Translations under genes and position numbers: made by a program
Notes under the pieces: generated by a model
The model's input: the letters and a program-made list of their open reading frames with translations, nothing else
Database searches by the model: none
What the model was told of the DNA's origin: nothing
Assembly (NCBI GenBank): GCA_937879855.1
Contig: CALFMO010000007.1
Span: 248,001 to 312,000 of the forward strand
Length of the DNA stretch: 64,000 nucleotides
From: an uncultured Acidobacteriaceae bacterium
GTDB lineage: Bacteria > Acidobacteriota > Terriglobia > Terriglobales > Acidobacteriaceae
Reading direction: 5' to 3'
Shown here: piece after piece, positions 37,161 through 45,520 of the stretch
How positions within the stretch are numbered: the stretch's first letter is position 1
How the letters are laid out: every line of letters starts with the position of its first letter

Positions 37161-37997
37161 ATGCACATCGATGCTCACCAGCACTTCTGGCTTTACAATA
37201 CCGCTGAATACGCGTGGATCGATGAGTCGATGGCGGCAATCCGCCGCAATTTTCTGCCAGATGATTTGAAACCTGAACTGGACCACAATGACTTCCAGGG
37301 ATCGGTCGTCGTTCAAACACGACAGACGTTGGAAGAGAGCCGCTGGCTTCTCGGCTTAGCCGATCGCTTTCCGTGGATTCTCGGTGTAGTCGGCTGGGTT
37401 GACCTGCGGGCGCAGGATGTCCGATCGCAACTGAAGGTATTGTCTCGAAATCCGAAACTAGTCGGCATTCGGCACATCGTCCAAAGCGAACCCGACGACC
37501 GCTTCCTGCTGCAGCCAGAATTCCTGCGCGGCATTTCCATCCTGGAAGAATTCGATCTGGCTTACGACATCCTGATTTATACCACGCATCTTCCAGTGGC
37601 AGCAGAATTTGTCGAGCGTTTTCCTCGTCAACGCTTTGTGCTCGACCATCTTGCCAAGCCGCCGATCAAAAGCGGCAACATCGATTCCTGGGCGCAGGGA
37701 ATCTCCCGACTGGCCGCATTTCCCAATGTCTTCTGCAAATTGTCGGGTCTGGTCACCGAGGCGGATTGGCGCCATTGGCAACCGGAACACATCATTCCTT
37801 TCCTCGATGTTGCCTTCGGCGGGTTCGGACCCGACCGGCTGATGATTGGTTCTGACTGGCCCGTTTGTCTTGTCGCGGCCTCTTACGCCAAAGTAATCCA
37901 AGTCGTAAAAGACTACCTTCTCCACAAGAAACCGGACTGTCTAGATCGCGTGCTCGGCGACAATGCGCAACGGTTTTGGCGGTTGCCCGCGGGTTAA
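37161..37997 (+). CDS. Amidohydrolase of the COG3618 group, probable L-fuconolactonase
   Basis: A 278-residue TIM-barrel amidohydrolase. IDAHQHFW carries the HxH metal site, DHLAKPP a conserved His, and MIGSDWPVCL the catalytic Asp. The group includes L-fucono-, L-rhamnono- and galactarolactonases and 2-pyrone-4,6-dicarboxylate lactonase. L-fuconolactonase is favoured because the gene heads a run with a FucP-type permease and SDR dehydrogenases for fucose oxidation. It is cytoplasmic. It is the first gene of the operon and is followed after 66 bases by the dehydratase. Confidence 0.8.
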   Translation: MHIDAHQHFWLYNTAEYAWIDESMAAIRRNFLPDDLKPELDHNDFQGSVVVQTRQTLEESRWLLGLADRFPWILGVVGWVDLRAQDVRSQLKVLSRNPKLVGIRHIVQSEPDDRFLLQPEFLRGISILEEFDLAYDILIYTTHLPVAAEFVERFPRQRFVLDHLAKPPIKSGNIDSWAQGISRLAAFPNVFCKLSGLVTEADWRHWQPEHIIPFLDVAFGGFGPDRLMIGSDWPVCLVAASYAKVIQVVKDYLLHKKPDCLDRVLGDNAQRFWRLPAG

Positions 37998-38063
37998 GAA
38001 ACATCCATACCAATGTTTTACAATAGCCGGACAAATTCAGGACTTCGGCTGCTATTCACTGCA

Positions 38064-39713
38064 ATGTTCCGCAACGTGCTCCAACTCGACACGCGCGACA
38101 ATGTTTTGATCGCTCTGACCGACTTGAAAGCTGGCGAGCGAATCGAATTCGCGGGTCATGTCTATGCTCTGACGAAGAACGTTCCTGCCAAACACAAATT
38201 CGCCACACGCCGCCTTGATGCCGGCGACGATGTTGTCATGTACGGCGTTCTGGTGGGTAGAGCCGTGAATTCGATCGCGCCAGGTGAACTCCTGACGACC
38301 GGCAATATTCACCACCAGGCAGCGCCCTTCCGTGAGCAGTCGAAGGAATTCCGCTGGTCGTCGCCGGATGTTTCACGATGGAAACATCAAACCTTCCAGG
38401 GATATCGTCGCTCCGACGGGCAGGTAGGCACACGAAACTATTGGCTGGTCGTCCCGCTGGTCTTTTGTGAGAACAAGAATATTCAGCTGCTGAAGCAGGC
38501 ATTCGAAGAAGAACTGGGTTTTGCGTCGCCACAGCTGTACCGTCGTCAGGTCGCCGACCTGGCAACACTGTATCGCGAAGGAAAGCTAGAAAAGATCGGT
38601 GCCCACACGTTTTCACCGGAAAACGCTCCGGCCCCGCGCAGCCGCCTGTTCGAGAATATCGACGGCATACGCTTTCTGCTGCACGAGGGCGGCTGTGGCG
38701 GAACGCGAGAAGATTCCAACAATCTCTGCGGCCTGGTCGCCGGCTACATTCACCATCCCAACGTCGCGGGAGCGACGGTCCTCAGCCTGGGCTGCCAGCA
38801 CGCACAGATTGGAATTCTTCGCGAAGAGCTTCGTAAGCGCGATCCTAACTTCGCCAAGCCTTTATTCATTTTCGAGCAGCAACGCAGTGGATCGGAAGCC
38901 TCGATGATGTCGGATGCCATCCGGCAAACTTTTCTCGGGCTGGTCGAAGCCAACAAAGCTCAACGTTCTGCTGCTCCGCTCGCCGATTTGTGCGTGGGCC
39001 TGAAGTGCGGGGGATCGGACGGATTCTCCGGAATCTCCGCCAATCCTTCGATCGGACACACCTCCGATCTGCTCGCTGCCATCGGCGCTCGAACCATCCT
39101 CTCTGAATTTCCCGAGTTGTGCGGAGTGGAACAGGAACTCATCGATCGCGGCAAGAATCAGGCGGTTGGCAATCGATTTATCCAACTGATGCGCGACTAT
39201 GCCGCCCGCGCCGCGGCTGTACACTCAGCCTTCGAGATGAATCCTTCGCCCGGCAATATGCGCGATGGACTCCTGACCGACGCCATGAAATCTGCCGGAG
39301 CAGCGAAGAAGGGAGGAACATCTCCCGTCACCGCGGTCCTCGACTATCCCGAGTACTCGACCGAACCCGGCCTGAATCTGCAATGCACACCAGGCAACGA
39401 CGTGGAGTGCGTAACCGCGCAAGTCGGCGCCGGCGCGAGCGTCGTGTTGTTCACAACCGGGCTGGGCACGCCGACCGGCAATCCCATCGCGCCGGTCGTG
39501 AAGCTTTCCACCAATTCGACTTTGGCGCAACGCATGGACGACATCATCGACATTGACACGGGCGCGGTTGTTGCCGGCGAGAAAACGATCGAGCAGATGG
39601 GCGAAGAGATCCTCGATCTCGTAGTTCAAGTAGCCAGCGGTGAAGTTCGAACCAAAGCCGAACTGAAGGCGCAGGAAGATTTCATTCCCTGGAAACGAGG
39701 CGTTTCACTCTGA
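38064..39713 (+). CDS. UxaA-family sugar-acid dehydratase (L-fuconate or altronate type)
   Basis: A 549-residue UxaA/GarD-type enzyme. It has an N-terminal SAF domain (about 1-95), then the main domain with FQGYRRSDGQVGTRNYWLVVP, GCGGTREDSNNLCGL and GLKCGGSDGFSG, whose cysteines fit metal coordination. The family dehydrates altronate or galactarate. In this operon the natural substrate would be L-fuconate, so it may replace the enolase-family fuconate dehydratase; that is inferred from context only. ATG 38064 is chosen because MFRNVLQLDTRDNVLIALTD aligns with the usual family start. ATG 38013 would add 17 unconserved residues. The stop overlaps the next gene in a CTGA arrangement. Confidence 0.82.
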   Translation: MFRNVLQLDTRDNVLIALTDLKAGERIEFAGHVYALTKNVPAKHKFATRRLDAGDDVVMYGVLVGRAVNSIAPGELLTTGNIHHQAAPFREQSKEFRWSSPDVSRWKHQTFQGYRRSDGQVGTRNYWLVVPLVFCENKNIQLLKQAFEEELGFASPQLYRRQVADLATLYREGKLEKIGAHTFSPENAPAPRSRLFENIDGIRFLLHEGGCGGTREDSNNLCGLVAGYIHHPNVAGATVLSLGCQHAQIGILREELRKRDPNFAKPLFIFEQQRSGSEASMMSDAIRQTFLGLVEANKAQRSAAPLADLCVGLKCGGSDGFSGISANPSIGHTSDLLAAIGARTILSEFPELCGVEQELIDRGKNQAVGNRFIQLMRDYAARAAAVHSAFEMNPSPGNMRDGLLTDAMKSAGAAKKGGTSPVTAVLDYPEYSTEPGLNLQCTPGNDVECVTAQVGAGASVVLFTTGLGTPTGNPIAPVVKLSTNSTLAQRMDDIIDIDTGAVVAGEKTIEQMGEEILDLVVQVASGEVRTKAELKAQEDFIPWKRGVSL

Positions 39714-40501
39714 CCAACGAAACCAAGGCTCTCCGGCTGGACGGCAAAGTTGCGGTGGTCACCGGCGGCGGCAGTGGCATTGGTCAGGCCATCGCTTTGC
39801 AATTTGCGGCGCACGGCGCCATCGTTCGCATTCTGGACGTCAATGAATCCGGCGCGCGCGGCACATGCGAGCGAATTGCTGCCGCAGGTGGCACTGCCTC
39901 CGTGCACGCTTGTGATGTGACGAACCAAGCGGAAGTGAAAACTCGATTCGAGGAACTGTTCCGGCGTGAGCGCGTTCATATACTCATCAACAACGCCGGC
40001 ATCTCTCATATCGGCACGGTTGAGAGCACGACTGAAGAAGACTTCGATCGCATTGTTCGAGTTAATATCAAGGGCTTTTACAACTGCATGTACGCTGTCA
40101 TTGGCCACATGAAGAGTTCCGGTGGCGGAGTGATTCTTAACATGGCGTCGATCGCCGGATCGGCGGGTATTCCTGACCGCTTCGCCTACTCGATGAGCAA
40201 GGGCGCGGTCGTCGCGATGACTTATTCTGTTGCCCGAGATTACCTCGCGCATAACATTCGCTGCAATTGTATTTCGCCGGCGCGCGTTCACACTCCATTC
40301 GTCGACGGCTATTTGCAGAAGAACTATCCGGGACGCGAGAAAGAAATGTTCGACAAATTGGCCAGGTCGCAACCAATTGGAAGAATGGCGGAGCCCGCGG
40401 AGGTCGCTTCCCTGGCCTTGTTTTTGTGCTCCGAGGAAGCTGCTTTTATCACGGGCGTGGACTATCCTCTCGACGGCGGCTTCTTCAACCTGCGAGGCTG
40501 A
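39710..40501 (+). CDS. SDR-family dehydrogenase, probable 2-keto-3-deoxy-L-fuconate dehydrogenase, proposed CTG start
   Basis: A classical NAD(P)-dependent short-chain dehydrogenase of about 263 residues. TGGGSGIG forms the nucleotide loop, NNAGIS follows strand 4, and the catalytic Tyr-x-x-x-Lys is in YSMSKG. SPARVHTPFVDGYLQKNYPG resembles 2-keto-3-deoxy-L-fuconate dehydrogenases. The only ATG/GTG/TTG in the frame is GTG 39755, which would delete the first Rossmann strand. The conserved KALRLDGKVAVVTG is encoded upstream, back to CTG 39710, which overlaps the dehydratase stop (CTGA) and is preceded by GAGG with a nine-base gap. CTG initiation is therefore proposed. It sits between the dehydratase and the second SDR. 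Confidence 0.82.
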   Translation: MTNETKALRLDGKVAVVTGGGSGIGQAIALQFAAHGAIVRILDVNESGARGTCERIAAAGGTASVHACDVTNQAEVKTRFEELFRRERVHILINNAGISHIGTVESTTEEDFDRIVRVNIKGFYNCMYAVIGHMKSSGGGVILNMASIAGSAGIPDRFAYSMSKGAVVAMTYSVARDYLAHNIRCNCISPARVHTPFVDGYLQKNYPGREKEMFDKLARSQPIGRMAEPAEVASLALFLCSEEAAFITGVDYPLDGGFFNLRG

Positions 40502-40504
40502 CGA

Positions 40505-41287
40505 ATGGACCTGGAAGTGAAAGACAAGGTCATCATTGTCACCGGCGGCGCCAAGGGAATCGGCGCAGCGATTGTCCGCGCTTGCGCAACCGAAGGTGCA
40601 ATCCCGGTGGTTGTGGATCGCGATGAGGAAGCCGGCAAGGAACTGCAAAGTGAACTAAAGAACAAAGGTTCAGCCTGCGGACTCATCGCGGTCGATCTCG
40701 CGAGCACGGAAAGCTGCTCAAAATCTGTGGATCAAAGCTTGAAGAACTTTGGACGCATCGATGCTCTGGTGAACAATGCCGGGCGTAATGACAAGATTGG
40801 CTTGGAGCATGGCAGTCCCGACGAATATGTGGCGTCGCTCAACCGCAATCTGCTCCACTACTACAGCATGGCCCACTATGCGTTGCCGCACCTGAAGCGC
40901 TCGCATGGCAGCATCGTCAACATCGGGTCCAAGACCGCTATCACCGGCCAGGGCAGCACTTCGGGATACGCGTCTTCAAAGGGCGCGATCATGGCGCTAA
41001 CGCGGGAATGGGCGGCGGAGTTGCTGCCCTACGGCATTCGCGTAAATAGCGTAATCCCCGCCGAGGTCATGACCCCGCTCTACCGCAGTTGGCTCGATAC
41101 GTTTTCGAATCCCGAGGAAAAACTGAAAACCATTCTCACGAAGATTCCGTTGGAGCAGCGCATGACCACGGCAGAGGAGATTGCCGCGATGGTCATCTTC
41201 CTAATCTCGGCCAAGTCCAGCCACACCACGGGCCAGCACTTATTCGTCGACGGTGGCTACGTTCACCTGGATCGCGCACTGACATGA
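40505..41287 (+). CDS. SDR-family dehydrogenase, probable L-fucose dehydrogenase
   Basis: A 260-residue classical SDR. TGGAKGIG is the cofactor loop, NNAGRNDKIGLE follows, and the catalytic Tyr and Lys are in GYASSKGA. The end GGYVHLDRAL is characteristic of L-fucose dehydrogenases of the oxidative fucose pathway. It would oxidise the sugar to the lactone that the first gene of the run hydrolyses. It begins three bases after the previous stop and ends 10 bases before fucP. A different hexose or pentose substrate cannot be excluded. Confidence 0.82.
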   Translation: MDLEVKDKVIIVTGGAKGIGAAIVRACATEGAIPVVVDRDEEAGKELQSELKNKGSACGLIAVDLASTESCSKSVDQSLKNFGRIDALVNNAGRNDKIGLEHGSPDEYVASLNRNLLHYYSMAHYALPHLKRSHGSIVNIGSKTAITGQGSTSGYASSKGAIMALTREWAAELLPYGIRVNSVIPAEVMTPLYRSWLDTFSNPEEKLKTILTKIPLEQRMTTAEEIAAMVIFLISAKSSHTTGQHLFVDGGYVHLDRALT

Positions 41288-41297
41288 GGACCTTCGA

Positions 41298-42611
41298 ATG
41301 AGTGCATCCACGCCCATCACCGAGCGACGCTATGTCGTGCCGCTGGTATTGGTCACCAGTTTGTTTTTTCTGTGGGCCATCGGCGTCAATCTGAACGACA
41401 TCCTGATTCAGCACCTCAAGAAAGCATTCGGCCTAAGCGATTTCCGGTCGTCCCTGATCCAATCGGCATTTTTCGGAGGCTATTTTCTCGCCGCTCTGCC
41501 TGCGGGATGGCTGATGCAGCGACTGGGCTACAAACGAGGAATTCTGATCGGGTTGCTCGTCTGCTCTACGGGAACAATTTTGTTTATTCCTGCCGCCTCC
41601 GTTCGTCTCTACGGATTTTTTCTTTTCGCGCTTTTCGTTATGGCCTGTGGACAGTCAGTTCTGGAAGTCGCGGCCAATCCCTACGTGACCACGCTCGGCC
41701 CCCCCGAGAGCTCGGAACGACGGCTGAACCTGGCGCAATCGTTCAACTCCGCTGGGGCTGTACTCGTTGCCCTTCTTGGTTCCAGATTCATTCTTTCCGG
41801 CATTGAGCATACTCCTGCTGAACTGGCAGCTGTGAATGCCGCGCAGTTGTCAGCCTATCGAGTGTCGGAAACAAATATGGTGAAAACGCCATATCTGGTA
41901 ATTACCAGCCTCTTCCTGTTCGTTGCCCTTCTCATCTTTCTTACGAAACTTCCGGAGATTCGTGAGACTAGTCCTGAGGGCCTGCAGGCCGAAGACGTGA
42001 AACTCCGAGGCGCGTTTGCCTATCGACATTTGATCAAAGGAGTGATCGCCCAATTCTTCTACGTTGGCGCGCAGGTCGGTGTAGCGAGCTTCATCATCCG
42101 CTTCGCCGAGTTTACGCTGCCGGGCACTCATGAAAAAGCAGCCGCGCACTACCTGCAAGCCCACCTGGCAGGCTTCATGATCGGACGCTTTACTGGATCC
42201 GCCGTCATGCAAAAAATCGCGGTGCCTCGCCTGCTCAGCGTTTTTGCGAGCGGATCGCTGCTCTGCCTCCTGATCATTCTTTTGGCCGCTGGCGTTGCGC
42301 CGGTCTGGGCAATCGTGTTACTCGGATTTTTTCACTCCATCATGTTTCCAACTATTTTTGCCCTGAGCTTAAAGAGTCTGGGTCCATATACAAAACTAGG
42401 ATCATCTTTGCTGGTGATGGCGATTATCGGAGGCGCAGTGTGCCCCGCGATCATGGGCAGGATTTCCGATGCTTCCAATATTCAGCGCGCGTTCGTCGTC
42501 CCGCTCATTTGTCACGCTTTCGTATTTTATTTTGCAATATGGGGATATCGGCCCGCCGCAGTTGCGAAAGCGGACGCTACCCTTGCGATTCCCGCCACAG
42601 AGGTCGAATGA
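41298..42611 (+). CDS. fucP: L-fucose:proton symporter (FucP-type MFS permease)
   Basis: A 437-residue major-facilitator permease with 12 predicted helices. TSLFFLWAIGVNLNDILIQH carries the helix-1 motif typical of FucP, where substrate-binding Asp and Asn residues lie. SAFFGGYFLAALPAGWLM is helix 2, and the QSVLEVAANPYVTTLGP stretch is a family marker. It would import L-fucose across the inner membrane for the dehydrogenase encoded just upstream. The stop overlaps the mutarotase start (ATGA). Confidence 0.9.
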   Translation: MSASTPITERRYVVPLVLVTSLFFLWAIGVNLNDILIQHLKKAFGLSDFRSSLIQSAFFGGYFLAALPAGWLMQRLGYKRGILIGLLVCSTGTILFIPAASVRLYGFFLFALFVMACGQSVLEVAANPYVTTLGPPESSERRLNLAQSFNSAGAVLVALLGSRFILSGIEHTPAELAAVNAAQLSAYRVSETNMVKTPYLVITSLFLFVALLIFLTKLPEIRETSPEGLQAEDVKLRGAFAYRHLIKGVIAQFFYVGAQVGVASFIIRFAEFTLPGTHEKAAAHYLQAHLAGFMIGRFTGSAVMQKIAVPRLLSVFASGSLLCLLIILLAAGVAPVWAIVLLGFFHSIMFPTIFALSLKSLGPYTKLGSSLLVMAIIGGAVCPAIMGRISDASNIQRAFVVPLICHAFVFYFAIWGYRPAAVAKADATLAIPATEVE

Positions 42612-42946
42612 AACGACGTTTCTGCCTCACTCTCGACTTGAAGGACGATCCCAAGCTGATCTCCGAGTACAAGCGCTATCACGAGAAGATATGGCCCGAG
42701 ATCACCCGAAGCATCAAAGACTCCGGCATCGAGGACATGGAAATCTATCTCCTTGGAACACGCATGTTCATGATCATGGAAGTGAACGAGTCTTTCTCGT
42801 TTGAGGCGAAGGCGAAGGCCGACCAACTAAATCCTAGAGTGCAGAAGTGGGAGCGCCTGATGGGAACGTTTCAGAAGACTTTGCCGCAAGCTAGACCCGG
42901 CGAAAAATGGCTGCTCATGGACCGGGTATTCAAGCTGGAAGACTAA
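42608..42946 (+). CDS. L-rhamnose/L-fucose mutarotase (RhaM family)
   Basis: A 112-residue ferredoxin-like-fold mutarotase. KRRFCLTLDLKDD, the YHEKIWPEI helix with the catalytic-site His, and MEIYLLGTRMFMIMEV are the family pattern. RhaM-type proteins interconvert sugar anomers. In this operon the substrate is most likely L-fucose, feeding the anomer used by the dehydrogenase. It starts in the ATGA overlap with fucP and ends the operon. Confidence 0.85.
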   Translation: MKRRFCLTLDLKDDPKLISEYKRYHEKIWPEITRSIKDSGIEDMEIYLLGTRMFMIMEVNESFSFEAKAKADQLNPRVQKWERLMGTFQKTLPQARPGEKWLLMDRVFKLED

Positions 42947-43047
42947 AGAAGCTTTCTCAAGAACGACCAGCGAGCAAATTCGGTCCGGCCATTCGGATAA
43001 CCGGTTGTACTTTACTCTTCCAGAAGGCGTTTTTACCTTATCTCTAA

Positions 43048-43713
43048 ATGCCCGCTTATTTCACGCCCGACCTTTTCCGCTTTCTCGCCCGTCTCAAGCG
43101 TAACAATAAACGCGATTGGTTCCTGGCCCACCAGGAGGAATTTGAAACCTGTGTCCGCCAACCGGCGCTGCGCTTCATCACTGAATTCGCCGAGCCTTTA
43201 TACGAAATTGCGCCGTATCTCGTCGCCGACCCGCGTCCTTCACGCGGTTCACTTTTCCGCATCTATCGCGACGTACGATTCTCCCATGACAAGCGCCCTT
43301 ACAAGACGCACCTCGCCATGCGCTTTTCCCACCGAGGCAAAGACGTTCACTCTCCGGGCTTTTATCTCCACCTTGAACCCGGCGGATCCTTTGCCGCTTG
43401 CGGCCTGTGGCATCCCGAGTCTCCCACCCTTCTCAAGGTTCGCAGTGCCATCGTATCCCGACCCAAGGAATGGCGCGCGGTGCGCAAACTTCTTAACTGG
43501 GACGATGCCACAAAGCTCACACGTCCACCCCGTGGCTTCCCAGCAAATCACGAATTCGTCGAAGATCTCAAGCTTCGCGACATCGGCACGGCCGTGGAAT
43601 TCACTGACAATCAGGTCTGCGGGACGAAGTTTATGTCAACTTTCGTGGTAGCCTGCCGCACCATGTCGCCGCTCGCCGCCTTTCTCAGCAGCGCGGTTGG
43701 ACTGAAGTTCTAG
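43048..43713 (+). CDS. DUF2461 family protein
   Basis: A 221-residue DUF2461 (TIGR02453) protein. The N-terminal FTPDLFRFLARLKRNNKRDWF, SLFRIYRDVRFSHDKRPYKTH and GFYLHLEPGGSFAACGLWHP are the recognised conserved blocks. No function is established. No signal peptide is present. It stands alone between the fucose operon and the convergent acyl-CoA ligase gene. Confidence 0.9.
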   Translation: MPAYFTPDLFRFLARLKRNNKRDWFLAHQEEFETCVRQPALRFITEFAEPLYEIAPYLVADPRPSRGSLFRIYRDVRFSHDKRPYKTHLAMRFSHRGKDVHSPGFYLHLEPGGSFAACGLWHPESPTLLKVRSAIVSRPKEWRAVRKLLNWDDATKLTRPPRGFPANHEFVEDLKLRDIGTAVEFTDNQVCGTKFMSTFVVACRTMSPLAAFLSSAVGLKF

Positions 43714-43722
43714 AGGGCATCG

Positions 43723-45507
43723 TTAAGCCACGCTGGAGGCTTCCTCCGCCTCTCGGTACAACTCATCGATTTGCTTGCGATAGCGCGCTTCGATGGCCCT
43801 TCGGCGAAGTTTCAACGTGGGAGTAAGGGTGCCATCGGCTGCGCTAAATTCATCCGGCACCAGCAGGATTCTTTTCAAAGTCTCGTAACGCGCTAAACCA
43901 CGGTTCACCTCGGCAACAATGCCTTCGTAGAGCGCCTTAACTCTTGAGTCGGCGACGAGTTCTTCGCGAGACGACAACGATACGTCGTTCGCGCGCGCCC
44001 ATTCCTCCAGCGCAGGAAACGCCGGTGAAATAATCACCGAAGCGAATTTTCTCCGGTCCCCAAGTACTACTGCCGTTCCTATCAGCGGGTTGAGTTTCAG
44101 CGAATTCTCCACTGGCTGCGGTGCGATAAATTTTCCGCCGGAAGTCTTCAGCAGATCTTTCTTTCGGTCGGTGACTGATAAAAAGCCATCCTCATCCAGG
44201 CTTCCGATGTCTCCCGTTTTGAACCAGCCATCCACGAACGCGTTTCTGGTTTCTTCGGGGCGGTTCCAGTAGGCGCTAAACACCGACGGACCACGGACTA
44301 AAATTTCTAAATCAGAAGCAATCTGAACCTCGACATTCGGTAGAGGTCGACCCACCGTCCCCAACTTGTGAGCGCGCGGATTATTGATCGCGATTACCGG
44401 GGAAGTTTCGGTCAAACCATAACCCTCATGAATCCGAATTCCAATGCTCGCATACCACGCCGCTAACTCCTTACCCAGCGGCGCTCCGCCCGACACAAAT
44501 ATTTCCACTCTGCCCCCCATCCGGGCACGCACTTTCGAATAGACCAGCCGGTGTGCCACTTTCCACGCCAGCGACGTTGGCGCTTCCCCCGCCAGAATCT
44601 TCGCAGTTTGCGCGCGACCCACTGAGAGAGCCCAGCGGTAAATGGCGCCTGTCGCAGGTCCCTTGGCTTTCTGCTCCACTTGGCTGTAGATCTTTTCGTA
44701 AACGCGCGGCACAGCGACGAAAATCCTCGGCATCACCTCCAGCAGATACTGGGGCAACTCGTCGAAGAACGGGCAGTAGGCGAGCGTGACGCCACGATAG
44801 AGCAACGCGATGTCAGCATGACGGGCCGTCACGTGCGACAGCGGCAGAAAAGAAACGCTAACGTCCCCTGCACGAATGTCAAAACCGTGCAGCGAATTCA
44901 GCACGTTCGACGTCAAATTGCCGTGACTTAGTTGTACCCCTTTTGCGGTTCCCGTTGTTCCTGACGTGTAAATGATGGACGCCAGATCTTCAGGAACGAC
45001 GGTGCGTGCGTGGGCGTCGAGTTCGGTGTCGTGTCCGGCAGGTCCCCTGTGTAGCAGTCTTCGCATAGGCACTGCATCAGAACTTTCGACGGCATCCATC
45101 ACCACTATTTTTTCGACGGCAGTTTCTTCCCTGATAGAAAGAACTTTCTTCAACTGTGCTTCTGTAGAGACTACGACTACCCTCGCTCCAGAATCGCGCA
45201 AAATGTACCCGGTCTGCTCGGCTGTCAGCGTCGCATAGATCGGCACAACCACGACACCCAGGAGAAGGGATGCGAAATCCGAGACTGGCCACTCGTAGCG
45301 ATTTTCGCTGAGAATGGCCAGTCGATCGCCCTTGGTCAGGCCCCAATGGCTGAGAGCCCGGGCCATACCAGCGACATCGCTATAAAACTGCTGCGCACTG
45401 ATGGGAACCCATTGCGATGCCTCGCGACGCAGCATCACGGGATGTTCCCTCCACTCGACGACGGCAAAGAAGATGTCGTTAAGCGTCTGAGGCTTCATGA
45501 TTGGCAC
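43723..45507 (-). CDS. Long-chain acyl-CoA synthetase (AMP-forming)
   Basis: A 594-residue adenylate-forming ligase that activates fatty acids to acyl-CoA. The P-loop motif YTSGTTGTAKGV, GYGLTETSP, the KTGDIGSLDEDGFLSVTDRKKD hinge and KTSGGKFIAP are intact. The size and the FIAPQPVEN ending fit the FadD15/long-chain group. The start is either GTG 45507 (about ten bases after GAGG) or ATG 45498. It lies 13 bases downstream of the wax ester synthase/DGAT gene, so it may supply that enzyme's acyl-CoA. Confidence 0.92.
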   Translation of the reverse strand: MPIMKPQTLNDIFFAVVEWREHPVMLRREASQWVPISAQQFYSDVAGMARALSHWGLTKGDRLAILSENRYEWPVSDFASLLLGVVVVPIYATLTAEQTGYILRDSGARVVVVSTEAQLKKVLSIREETAVEKIVVMDAVESSDAVPMRRLLHRGPAGHDTELDAHARTVVPEDLASIIYTSGTTGTAKGVQLSHGNLTSNVLNSLHGFDIRAGDVSVSFLPLSHVTARHADIALLYRGVTLAYCPFFDELPQYLLEVMPRIFVAVPRVYEKIYSQVEQKAKGPATGAIYRWALSVGRAQTAKILAGEAPTSLAWKVAHRLVYSKVRARMGGRVEIFVSGGAPLGKELAAWYASIGIRIHEGYGLTETSPVIAINNPRAHKLGTVGRPLPNVEVQIASDLEILVRGPSVFSAYWNRPEETRNAFVDGWFKTGDIGSLDEDGFLSVTDRKKDLLKTSGGKFIAPQPVENSLKLNPLIGTAVVLGDRRKFASVIISPAFPALEEWARANDVSLSSREELVADSRVKALYEGIVAEVNRGLARYETLKRILLVPDEFSAADGTLTPTLKLRRRAIEARYRKQIDELYREAEEASSVA

Positions 45508-45520
45508 AACGCTTGTGCCT

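Noticed and set aside
39626..40648. A 340-codon open frame antisense to the SDR genes
   Set aside because: It mirrors codon bias of the sense genes and has no motif.
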